Both the position numbers and the translations under genes were made by a program. Shown piece after piece: positions 17,606 to 25,792 of a stretch of 64,000 nucleotides of DNA. Source of the stretch: PWND01 sp964614525 (GTDB lineage: Bacteria > Bacteroidota > Bacteroidia > Bacteroidales > UBA7960); NCBI GenBank assembly GCA_964614525.1, contig CAZTPA010000001.1, positions 1 to 64,000 on the forward strand, given 5' to 3'. Numbering within the stretch: position 1 is the stretch's first letter; every line of letters starts with the position of its first letter. The notes below the pieces were generated by a model. The model had not been told where the DNA came from, did no database searches, and worked only from the letters and a program-made list of their open reading frames with translations.

Positions 17606-18004
17606 TTAACTCTCTTTTTTCACTTGAGTTTCTACCGGTTTTCTTGGGATTTCATTAACAGCTGACTTTTCCATAGTGCAACTGCCTGAAAAAATAGCAC
17701 CGGGTTCTATAGCAAGTTGATTAACAATAACTTCACCATTAAAATGAGCAGTTGATTTAAGGGTTAATAACTCACTAACTTCCATCTTAGCATTAACTTT
17801 TCCTGAAATGTCGGCATTCTGACAAAATATTTCGCCTTCTACCACACCTGTCGCACCTACAACAATTTTCCCTTTTGTACTTATATTTCCACTTATATTT
17901 CCATCTATTCTTATATCACCAATAGCATTCACTTCTCCGTTTATTGATGTGCCATTGCCTATAAGATTTATAGAGGTATGTTCTGTTTCATTGCTCTTTG
18001 CCAT
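17606..18004 (-). CDS. Bactofilin (polymerising beta-helix cytoskeletal protein)
   Basis: 133 aa from the ATG at 18004 (MAKSNETEHTSINLIGNGT); a longer frame upstream would require TTG and lacks family similarity. The repeated short beta-strand pattern (INGEVNAIGDIRIDGNISGNISTKGKIVVGATGVVEGEI) is the bactofilin (DUF583) right-handed beta-helix. Flanking segments are disordered, and the tail has the usual basic residues. Bactofilins self-assemble into filaments at the membrane and help cell shape or localise other proteins. It lies 100 bp downstream of sprE/porW. Confidence 0.9.
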   Translation of the reverse strand: MAKSNETEHTSINLIGNGTSINGEVNAIGDIRIDGNISGNISTKGKIVVGATGVVEGEIFCQNADISGKVNAKMEVSELLTLKSTAHFNGEVIVNQLAIEPGAIFSGSCTMEKSAVNEIPRKPVETQVKKES

Positions 18005-18104
18005 ATCATTAATTTTTTGGTTTTTTATATTTGATTTGCTTTGTTTATTTCGAATGCAACAAAAATATAACAAAAATAAGTTATATCAAATAAAAGACTA
18101 TATA

Positions 18105-20717
18105 TTATTGAAAATAATAATTTAAGTAAAACTTCATATATTCATCAACATCTTTATTTTGATAAAATATCGGATAATTTTCAACAGAAATAAGAAAAGC
18201 TAAGTATTCTTCAGTATCAAAGTCTTCCAGAACATTATCCTCAAATATCTTTGCATAATATTCCATAGCTTTTTCCATACCCTTAAAGTTAGTTATTGTT
18301 ATTAGTTGCTGCGTTTCATTTAGAAAGATATTGCTGATGGTAAGATTTTCATCTGTATAATTGCTTCTATTATATGTATTGATTTTGCTCCTGATATCTC
18401 TCATATTAATGCTTTTTGTATCAATAACTAAAGCAAAAAAATGAACCGCATCGGGATTAAATGAATATATTGAAGAAATATCATTCACTTCGCTGCCTTC
18501 TTGTTCCTGAACTGCTGAATTCTCGGCAAGATAATCCTTTTTGTTAAGAACTTCGAGCAGATTTTTAGCAATGTCAAAAGAGGATGTTTCCGGAAAACTG
18601 GCAAGAATATATTCAAGCTCATCTTTCATCAGGATAGTTTCCTCTTTATTTCCGTGTGCAATTGCTTTAAGCAAAGAAAACTTCGCTGCTAATTTTTTAT
18701 CAACTTCTAATGTATCTATATTTTTATGATTAGAGATTACAGCATCATAATTACCCTCATTAAAGTAAGTATAACTTTGATTATATAACAAATTGGCTCT
18801 GTTTTGTCGATTTCTTATATTTTCAGCATAATTCGGATCTTTTAAAATTTTTGCAATATCCGAATCCGGATATTTTGTGATTATCCTGTTTCTATATTGC
18901 TCAGCAAGAGAAGTATTGCCTTCTTCCAGGCATATTGAATAAATAAAATAATGTGCATTTAGGTTTTGATCAAAGTCAGGATAACGATCAATCAGAGTTT
19001 GAAAGCTCTCAATAGAATTTTTATAATCAGCAAGTTTATTCTTAAGAATAATTCCTTTATTATAATATGCTTCAGCTATTTTAAGTTTAGAAGCCTTTAA
19101 TTGTTCTTCAGTTAAAGGTATATTTACCAAATAAGTCTGCCTGTCATATACATCACCTACTTCCACAGTATCTTCCGGCAAACCATCTTCTCCAAAATCA
19201 GAGCCAAAAGCCATCACTTGCTTATTGCTTATTCTCCATAAATCTTCCAAAGGTCTGTCGCCCCACTTTGTATAAAATTCAGTTTTCCCAAAACTCACTG
19301 ATGAAGAATTATAAAAATACCAACCGGCTTCACCTCCGCCTTGTCGCGACGAGCCTCTCGCAGCATCTCTGCCCATTGTTTGCATTTGACGCATCCTTTC
19401 CATCTCTCTCTCTTTTTCTCTTCTTTCTTCTTCTCTCAGTTCGCTAATGATTCCATCCACTATTTTATTTCTTTCATTAGAAGACATTTTTGCAAGTCTT
19501 TGCAAAGAATCTTCTCTCTCAATTACTCTAATATGAAAAGCTAATTCAAATAAAACTTCTTGTCTTTGTTTAATTTTTTCAAAACCTTCATAATCATTTG
19601 GGAGAAAACTTATAACGCTATCATAATAAATTGAAGAATTTAGATAATCCGGAATTTCAAAATGCATTTCACCCAATCGCAAATAAGATAAGCCTTTTTG
19701 AAATTTATTTTCTTCGCTAACCTCTGCAGATTTCAGAAAAAAATCAATTGCTTCTTCCTTATTATCCTGCCTGAGTTCAAGCATAGCCATTGCATAATAT
19801 ATCTCATCTTTATATTTCTCATTACGATCCATCTCCAGCATTTTTTCAAGCTCTGCTTCTATCTGCTTTAAATTTCCGGCGCGTGGATCATAAGACATTG
19901 CCATATTTATTCTGGCTCTAAAGGCCATATCAAAATGAGGATTCATTTTTAACACTTTGGCAAAAGATTTTTGAGCAGATAAATAATCCTCAGCTCTGTA
20001 ATGTACTTGCCCGAGTATAAAAGCCAATCTTACTTTACCCTGGCTCTTTTTTGTTAAACTAACTGCCTCTTCCAAAAAACCAACAGCTTTACTATATTCT
20101 TTTTTCCTGATATAATGATCCGCATTAACCAACATATAAAGCCTTATGGAATTATCTTCCAATAATCCATCTTCATAATCTTTGCGTACAATTTCTAAAA
20201 TTTCTTCCGCTTTATCGTATTGTTCAAGCTCGTGCCTACATTTGGCTATCCATAGTTTGGACTCATATTTGAGAGGAGTATCATATTGCCTTATGATATA
20301 TTCAAACATTATAATTGCAAGGTTATAATCTTCTTTGAAAAAATGAGATCTGGCAATCAAAAAATATGCATCATCAATGAATCGATTATATTCCACATCT
20401 TTAATATTCATCGAATGCTTTCTAATTACCCTGCTGCATTTTTCGTAAGCAATATCCATATTGGAAACAATTGCTTGTCTGTCCTGACTGCTTCCATATC
20501 GAAATATATCCAACACCTCTTCATAATTATCACTATGAGATTGTTTTAGGCTTTCGAGGGCTTCATTATAACTTTCACGCGCATTAAAATATCCGTTATA
20601 CTTTGTTGTTACACTGTGGTATGATCTGTTTAAGAAACGATTCTTTTCTGTAGAACAGGAAAACAACAAAAGGAAAAAAGACAATAAAATAAAGCTAAAG
20701 GCTAAGCGCTTAGGCAT
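18105..20717 (-). CDS. sprE: SprE/PorW-type TPR lipoprotein of the type IX secretion system
   Basis: 870 aa from the ATG at 20717, which gives a lipoprotein signal with lipobox LFSC (Cys21); an upstream GTG would place extra basic residues before it. After the Cys comes the SprE/PorW-like opening RFLNRSYHSVTTKYNGYFNARESY, then many TPR helices, a Glu/Arg-rich segment with a Gly/Ser-rich linker (about 445-480), and further TPRs. SprE (Flavobacterium) and PorW (Porphyromonas) are needed for T9SS function and gliding. The protein therefore suggests a working T9SS, consistent with the sorting domain on the M14 peptidase in this window. Assignment rests on remembered family sequence. Confidence 0.8.
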   Translation of the reverse strand: MPKRLAFSFILLSFFLLLFSCSTEKNRFLNRSYHSVTTKYNGYFNARESYNEALESLKQSHSDNYEEVLDIFRYGSSQDRQAIVSNMDIAYEKCSRVIRKHSMNIKDVEYNRFIDDAYFLIARSHFFKEDYNLAIIMFEYIIRQYDTPLKYESKLWIAKCRHELEQYDKAEEILEIVRKDYEDGLLEDNSIRLYMLVNADHYIRKKEYSKAVGFLEEAVSLTKKSQGKVRLAFILGQVHYRAEDYLSAQKSFAKVLKMNPHFDMAFRARINMAMSYDPRAGNLKQIEAELEKMLEMDRNEKYKDEIYYAMAMLELRQDNKEEAIDFFLKSAEVSEENKFQKGLSYLRLGEMHFEIPDYLNSSIYYDSVISFLPNDYEGFEKIKQRQEVLFELAFHIRVIEREDSLQRLAKMSSNERNKIVDGIISELREEERREKEREMERMRQMQTMGRDAARGSSRQGGGEAGWYFYNSSSVSFGKTEFYTKWGDRPLEDLWRISNKQVMAFGSDFGEDGLPEDTVEVGDVYDRQTYLVNIPLTEEQLKASKLKIAEAYYNKGIILKNKLADYKNSIESFQTLIDRYPDFDQNLNAHYFIYSICLEEGNTSLAEQYRNRIITKYPDSDIAKILKDPNYAENIRNRQNRANLLYNQSYTYFNEGNYDAVISNHKNIDTLEVDKKLAAKFSLLKAIAHGNKEETILMKDELEYILASFPETSSFDIAKNLLEVLNKKDYLAENSAVQEQEGSEVNDISSIYSFNPDAVHFFALVIDTKSINMRDIRSKINTYNRSNYTDENLTISNIFLNETQQLITITNFKGMEKAMEYYAKIFEDNVLEDFDTEEYLAFLISVENYPIFYQNKDVDEYMKFYLNYYFQ

Positions 20718-20910
20718 TATTTGAAGTTTAATTCTTTTCAATAGATTAATATTTTTCAGTTTAATAACTCTTTTTTTCACTCTTTATTATTTTAGAAACA
20801 ATATCTTTTGAGTTATAAAGTTTTATAATAATTCAAAGTACAAAAATAATTTATTTCCCAAAAAGAGTTTAATTTACGATATTTGCAAAAGCTTTTTTTT
20901 TACAATATAT

Positions 20911-20918
20911 TATATTTG
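20911..20918 (+). promoter_or_regulatory. Candidate -7 element (TATATTTG) for the M23 peptidase gene
   Basis: Exact TAnnTTTG match 73 bp before the ATG. A TTTG at 20882-20885 is 25 bp further upstream, slightly too far for a standard -33 box. Confidence 0.4.
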
Positions 20919-20991
20919 TATTATAAATTTAAATGCTGTTTTTAATTTCCAATATGAACTCTGTATAACAGGCAGTTAATTCTGATTTTTA

Positions 20992-21867
20992 ATGGATAAT
21001 AATACAAAAAAAGAACGCAAGTTTTTTAATAAATTACATGACAAGTATCGTTTAGTATTAATGAATGACGATACTTTTGAAGAAAAATTATCATTTAGGC
21101 TTACCCGATTTAATGTTTTTTTATTTTTTGGAACATTAGTAATCTTTCTTGTTGTAGCTACGATTTATATAATTGCATTTACTCCTTTACGGGAATATGT
21201 CCCCGGTTATGCCGATTTTAATACCAGGGAAGTTTTGCATGAATTAAATATTAAGGCAGATTCTCTGGAGAAAGATTTAAAGAGAAAAGATTTATATATT
21301 TTAAATATACAAAATATAATTTCCGGCAGAGAGATTATTGATGAATTTCCCGATACAATAACTGCAGGTACAGAAAAAGTCATAGAAGAACTTCCCCGCT
21401 CAAAAGAAGATTCTTTATTACGACTTGAAATTGAAAATCAACCGCAATTTTCATATTGGGTTGAAGAAGATGTGCTTTCTCCATATCCTGATATTCATCA
21501 GTTCTTTTTCTTTCCGCCGGTTAAAGGAGTTATAACAAATTATTTTAATCCTGCAGAAAATCATTTTGGTGTTGACATTGTTGCAGACCACAAAGAAGCT
21601 ATCAAAGCAACCCTTGACGGCACAGTAATTTTCTCTGCATGGACAACTGAAACCGGATATACAATTGGGATACAACATGTTAATAATTTAATTTCTGTCT
21701 ATAAACATAATAGTGCTCTGCTAAAAAGAGAGGGCAGCTTTGTCAAAGCCGGCGAAGCGATTGCAATAATTGGGGAATCCGGATATTTATCAAGCGGCAC
21801 TCATTTACATTTTGAACTTTGGTTTAATGGAAATCCCATTAATCCGGTTGACTACATAGTTTTTTAA
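20992..21867 (+). CDS. Membrane-anchored M23 (LytM) peptidoglycan endopeptidase
   Basis: 291 aa. A cytoplasmic N-terminus is followed by one membrane helix (about 37-58) and then a coiled-coil spacer. The C-terminal M23 domain (about 180-290) keeps the zinc ligands: His and Asp in HFGVDI and the HLHFELW motif, so it is predicted to be catalytically active. It would cleave peptide cross-bridges during wall growth or division. Dxr follows 17 bp downstream, so the two may be co-transcribed. Confidence 0.92.
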   Translation: MDNNTKKERKFFNKLHDKYRLVLMNDDTFEEKLSFRLTRFNVFLFFGTLVIFLVVATIYIIAFTPLREYVPGYADFNTREVLHELNIKADSLEKDLKRKDLYILNIQNIISGREIIDEFPDTITAGTEKVIEELPRSKEDSLLRLEIENQPQFSYWVEEDVLSPYPDIHQFFFFPPVKGVITNYFNPAENHFGVDIVADHKEAIKATLDGTVIFSAWTTETGYTIGIQHVNNLISVYKHNSALLKREGSFVKAGEAIAIIGESGYLSSGTHLHFELWFNGNPINPVDYIVF

Positions 21868-21884
21868 TACCTCCTGATTTCAAC

Positions 21885-23054
21885 ATGGAAGATAAACAAA
21901 AAAAACGTCTCGCAATTTTTGGCTCAACAGGTTCTATAGGAACACAAGCTCTTGAGGTTGTCAGACAAAATGCTGACAAGTTTGAAATTGAAGTATTAAC
22001 AGCACAAAACAACATTGATCTTCTTAGCCGACAAGCAAAAGAATTTAATCCAAATGCAGTTGTTATAGGAAATAAAAGATTGTACAACCAGCTCAAAGAA
22101 AACTTATCAAACACAGACATTAAAATATTTGCCGGAGAAGAGTCTTTAATTGATGTTGTGCAATTCGATAGTATTGATTTAGTTTTAACTGCAATGGTAG
22201 GTTTCTCAGGATTGAAACCTACTTTGCAAGCTATTAAATCCGGCAAAAATATTGCATTGGCAAATAAAGAAACACTGGTTGTTGCCGGATGCCTGGTTAC
22301 AAAAATGCTTGCTGAACATGGAGTTTTTCTCATCCCTGTAGACTCTGAGCATTCTGCTATCTTTCAATGCCTTGCCGGTGAAATGCACAATAAGATTGAA
22401 AAAATATACCTTACAGCAAGCGGTGGCCCTTTTAGAGGAAAAGATTTTGAGTACCTAAAATCCGTTAGCAGAAAAGATGCTCTTAATCACCCAAAATGGA
22501 ACATGGGCAATAAAATAAGTATTGACTCTGCCAGCCTTATGAATAAAGGCCTGGAAGTTATAGAAGCAAGGTGGCTTTTCAACTTGAAGCCATCTCAGAT
22601 AGAAGTAATTGTTCATCCTGAATCTATAATACATTCTATAGTGCAATTTGAAGATGGCTCAATGAAAGCACAGATGGGACTGCCTGATATGAAAGTACCA
22701 ATTCAATACGCACTTTCGTATCCGAAAAGAATAAAAAATGATTTTTCGCGCTTTGATTTTTCTGATTATGCCAATTTAAGCTTTGAGCCTCCTGATACTA
22801 AGAATTTTAAAAATCTTTCGCATGCTTATTATGCTCTTGAGAAAGCCGGCAATATGCCATGTATCCTTAATGCAGCAAATGAAGTTGTAGTTGAAGCTTT
22901 TCTCAATGAAAAAATAAGTTTTCACATTATGCCGGATATCATTGAACAAAGTATGATGAAAATTCCTTTTATTCAGAACCCGGTATATGAAGATTTTTTA
23001 GAAACAGATAAAGAAACAAGAATTTTTACTGACAAATTATTAAGTAAGTATTAA
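21885..23054 (+). CDS. dxr: 1-deoxy-D-xylulose 5-phosphate reductoisomerase
   Basis: 389 aa, normal length. The NADPH-binding motif is FGSTGSIGTQALEV at the N-terminus. The catalytic and metal-binding part contains NKETLVVAG, IPVDSEHSAIFQCL and NHPKWNMGNKISIDSASLMNKGLEVIEA. It commits DXP to the non-mevalonate isoprenoid pathway. It is followed 77 bp later by rseP, the usual Bacteroidota arrangement. Confidence 0.97.
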   Translation: MEDKQKKRLAIFGSTGSIGTQALEVVRQNADKFEIEVLTAQNNIDLLSRQAKEFNPNAVVIGNKRLYNQLKENLSNTDIKIFAGEESLIDVVQFDSIDLVLTAMVGFSGLKPTLQAIKSGKNIALANKETLVVAGCLVTKMLAEHGVFLIPVDSEHSAIFQCLAGEMHNKIEKIYLTASGGPFRGKDFEYLKSVSRKDALNHPKWNMGNKISIDSASLMNKGLEVIEARWLFNLKPSQIEVIVHPESIIHSIVQFEDGSMKAQMGLPDMKVPIQYALSYPKRIKNDFSRFDFSDYANLSFEPPDTKNFKNLSHAYYALEKAGNMPCILNAANEVVVEAFLNEKISFHIMPDIIEQSMMKIPFIQNPVYEDFLETDKETRIFTDKLLSKY

Positions 23055-23081
23055 ACCTCAGCTATAAGTTGTTGGTTTTAA

Positions 23082-23089
23082 TATATTTG
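23082..23089 (+). promoter_or_regulatory. Candidate -7 element (TATATTTG) for rseP
   Basis: TAnnTTTG match 43 bp upstream of the rseP ATG, inside the 77-bp gap after dxr. No -33 partner is visible. Confidence 0.3.
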
Positions 23090-23131
23090 AAAGAAAATAA
23101 CATTTAAACAATATAATACTCAATAAATACT

Positions 23132-24454
23132 ATGGAAATTTTAATAAAAGCAATACAATTCTTATTAGCCTTATCAATTTTGATTATTATTCATGAATTA
23201 GGCCATTTTTATTTTGCAAAACTTTTCAAAACAAGAGTAGAAAAGTTCTACCTGTTTTTCAACCCATGGTTTTCACTGTTTAAATTTAAAAAAGGTGAAA
23301 CAACTTATGGTGTAGGCTGGATTCCTCTGGGTGGCTATGTGAAAATTTCAGGAATGATTGACGAAAGCATGGATAAAGAGCAAATGAAAAAGCCTCCACA
23401 ACCGCATGAGTTCAGGTCAAAACCTGCATGGCAAAGGCTTATTATTATGCTTGGTGGAGTTGCTGCAAATATTGTATTGGCTATTGTTATTTATATTTTC
23501 ATGTTATTTTTTGTTGGTGAAAAGTACTTGCCGGCTCAAAACCTTAAATATGGCATTGTTGCCGATTCTTTAGGAAAAGAACTTGGACTGCAACATGGTG
23601 ATCTTATCGTTTCTTTAAACGGTGAAGAAGTTGATGATTTCCTTGATATTAGAAACGAGTTTATTTTTGGAGATGTGGAATCTGTCACTGTTAAAAGAAA
23701 TGATGAACTTATTAAAATTGATGTTCCCTCTGATTTTTTCGGGAAACTCATTGCAAGTAAAGGTGAAGGTTTTATTTCTATAAGATACCCATTAATTGTA
23801 GCTGACTATTTAGATAAAAGTGAAGCAAAAATTGCAGGTGTATTACCCGGTGATATGATTATGGGAATTGGAAAAGACACAACCTTTTCACATAATGAAT
23901 TTAGGCAGGCAATTACTAAATATAAAGAGACGCATACTGAATTATTAATTAACAGAGATGGAAAAGATACTATCTTAGATATATATGTTCCTAAGGATAT
24001 GATTATTGGAGTTGCTTTTACTCCTATTGATCAGTTATTGATATTTGAAACTAAGAACTATACTTTTATTGAAGCAATACCCGGTGGTGCAGTTAAAGCT
24101 TATGAAACAACTGCTGACTATTTAAAGCAACTAAAACTATTGTTCAAACCTGAAGTAAAAGCAACTGAAAGCCTTGGTGGTTTTATTACTATTGGAAGCA
24201 TATTCTCTCCAACCTGGGATTGGCTGCATTTCTGGACAATTACTGCTTTTCTGTCGGTTATTTTGGCTATTATGAATATTCTTCCTATACCTGCTTTAGA
24301 TGGAGGACACGTCATGTTTCTATTATATGAGGTAATTGCAGGCAGAAAACCGGGAGATAAATTCATGGAATATGCTCAAACAATTGGAATGATACTTCTG
24401 ATTTCATTATTACTATTTGCAAACTTTAATGATGTACTCAGACTATTTAATTAG
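23132..24454 (+). CDS. rseP: RseP-type site-2 zinc metalloprotease
   Basis: 440 aa. The first membrane helix carries the catalytic HELGH motif (IIIHELGHFYFAKLF), and the last third carries the second metal motif NILPIPALDGGHVMFLL. Between them lie a membrane helix (about 108-130) and PDZ regions (about 140-300). Such proteases cut anti-sigma factors or signal peptide remnants within the membrane. Its place after dxr is common in many bacteria. No missing residues were noticed. Confidence 0.96.
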   Translation: MEILIKAIQFLLALSILIIIHELGHFYFAKLFKTRVEKFYLFFNPWFSLFKFKKGETTYGVGWIPLGGYVKISGMIDESMDKEQMKKPPQPHEFRSKPAWQRLIIMLGGVAANIVLAIVIYIFMLFFVGEKYLPAQNLKYGIVADSLGKELGLQHGDLIVSLNGEEVDDFLDIRNEFIFGDVESVTVKRNDELIKIDVPSDFFGKLIASKGEGFISIRYPLIVADYLDKSEAKIAGVLPGDMIMGIGKDTTFSHNEFRQAITKYKETHTELLINRDGKDTILDIYVPKDMIIGVAFTPIDQLLIFETKNYTFIEAIPGGAVKAYETTADYLKQLKLLFKPEVKATESLGGFITIGSIFSPTWDWLHFWTITAFLSVILAIMNILPIPALDGGHVMFLLYEVIAGRKPGDKFMEYAQTIGMILLISLLLFANFNDVLRLFN

Positions 24455-24568
24455 TTTTGAATTGCTTACACATAAAAGAGAACCGCAATATAAGTTTATT
24501 AACATTATTTGTGGAAAACCCTGTATTAAAAGCATAGTTTTACCTATCCTTTTATTAAAATAATCATA

Positions 24569-24597
24569 TATTTTTGCCACCATGCTTTTTGCATGGT
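24569..24597 (+). promoter_or_regulatory. Candidate promoter and downstream inverted repeat of the cyanophycinase gene
   Basis: TATTTTTG at 24569-24576 matches the TAnnTTTG -7 element, 58 bp before the ATG. Immediately after it, at the expected transcription start, lies a perfect 7-bp inverted repeat (24579-24585 and 24591-24597, ACCATGC/GCATGGT) around TTTTT. The repeat could be an operator or a 5' leader hairpin. Confidence 0.4.
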
Positions 24598-24633
24598 TAA
24601 ACTTAATAAATACAATATTCAATTAATTATAAA

Positions 24634-25503
24634 ATGGAATTGCAAAATAATATTACTTCCCAAAAAGGACATCTCGCACTCATCGGTGGTGCTGAAGATA
24701 GAAAAGACGATATGATTGTCTTAAAAAGAATAGTGAATATAAATAATTCAAAAACAATTATAGTAATTCCCAGTGCAACATCATATCCCATTGAATGCGG
24801 AGATGATTATAAAGAAGCTTTCGGGAAATTAGGTGTTGAAGATGTGCGTGTGTTTGACATTAGAGATGCGAATGAAGCTGATGATAAAAAGTACCTTGAA
24901 ACAATTGAAGAGGCTGACATGGTGTTTTTTACGGGTGGTGACCAGGTTAGATTAGTAAATGCACTAAAAAATACACAACTAATTGAAAAAATCCATCATT
25001 TATATCAAACAAAAGGATTAACAATTGCAGGTACTTCTGCCGGAGCAGCTGCAGCATCAGATCCAATGACTTACGATGGTGATAATGAAGGATTAATTAA
25101 AGGAACTATTGAGTTTAGCAGAGGCTTTGGGTTTATTCAAAATGTTACTATAGATACTCACTTTGTTGCACGAGGAAGAATTGGAAGATTGACACAATTT
25201 CTGTGTTCGGAAATGTCTGACAAGGGCATTGGCATTGGTGAAAATACAGCAATAATTGTGAATCCGGACAACGAAATAGAAGTTGTAGGAACCGGAATAG
25301 TTACTGTAGTAAATACTTCTAATGTAACATATTCAAACATCAATAAGATCCAAGCGGGTCAAAGAATTACTATTGACGGAATTAAGGTAGGTTTTCTTCA
25401 ACATGGAGCAATCTTTGATCTCAAAAATTGGAATTCTATTGGAAATAAGGCAGATAGTGAAATAATTCCTCATAAACCCAACGGCAAAAGAAATTGTTAT
25501 TAA
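24634..25503 (+). CDS. cphB: Cytoplasmic cyanophycinase (peptidase family S51)
   Basis: 289 aa without signal peptide, so cytoplasmic. Family motifs in order: ALIGGAEDRKD (15-25), IPSATSYP, VRVFDIRDANEADD, FFTGGDQVRL, nucleophile elbow AGTSAGAAAASDP with Ser135, pocket DTHFVARGRIGR (174-185), GIGIGENTA. Cyanophycinase releases beta-Asp-Arg dipeptides from cyanophycin. The pocket keeps Asp174, Arg180, Arg182 and Arg185, but the Gln found in the Synechocystis enzyme and in the lipoprotein paralogue at 1507-2376 is Thr175 here. It is followed by a hairpin terminator, then a CphA-like synthetase and an isoaspartyl dipeptidase, which strongly supports a role in cyanophycin turnover. Confidence 0.9.
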   Translation: MELQNNITSQKGHLALIGGAEDRKDDMIVLKRIVNINNSKTIIVIPSATSYPIECGDDYKEAFGKLGVEDVRVFDIRDANEADDKKYLETIEEADMVFFTGGDQVRLVNALKNTQLIEKIHHLYQTKGLTIAGTSAGAAAASDPMTYDGDNEGLIKGTIEFSRGFGFIQNVTIDTHFVARGRIGRLTQFLCSEMSDKGIGIGENTAIIVNPDNEIEVVGTGIVTVVNTSNVTYSNINKIQAGQRITIDGIKVGFLQHGAIFDLKNWNSIGNKADSEIIPHKPNGKRNCY

Positions 25504-25529
25504 TTTCTGAATAGTATTAATACTGTCTT

Positions 25530-25570
25530 CCTTCATTCATCTAAAGTATTGATGAGTGAAGGATTTTTAT
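25530..25570 (+). terminator. Terminator after the cytoplasmic cyanophycinase
   Basis: The 12-bp arms at 25530-25541 and 25551-25562 (CCTTCATTCATC pairing with GATGAGTGAAGG, one G-U) have a 9-nt loop and are followed by ATTTTTAT. Confidence 0.75.
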
Positions 25571-25583
25571 ATATAATACTAAA

Positions 25584-25607
25584 TGCTTTTTCGAAAGTAA
25601 AAAAGCA
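25584..25607 (+). repeat. Second short hairpin between cyanophycinase and synthetase genes
   Basis: Perfect 8-bp inverted repeat TGCTTTTT/AAAAAGCA (25584-25591 and 25600-25607) with an 8-nt loop, 14 bp after the terminator. It may be a backup terminator or part of the leader region. Weak evidence. Confidence 0.35.
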
Positions 25608-25726
25608 CAAGCTGAAATCTGTTCAAAATAATCCAAAATGATTTGCAAATAGCCTCGTTTTTCAAACTACCTGATTTTAATTTCAATTTATATCACATAT
25701 AAATCTCAACATTAGTCATTTTTTCA

Positions 25727-25734
25727 TATTTTTG
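25727..25734 (+). promoter_or_regulatory. Candidate -7 element (TATTTTTG) for the cyanophycin synthetase-like gene
   Basis: Exact TAnnTTTG match 59 bp before the ATG and after the upstream terminator, so the synthetase and dipeptidase genes probably form their own transcript. No -33 box was recognised. Confidence 0.4.
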
Positions 25735-25792
25735 AACAATTAGTGATTTAGAAATAAATCTTAATCATTTCTCAAACTAAAAAAATGACACA

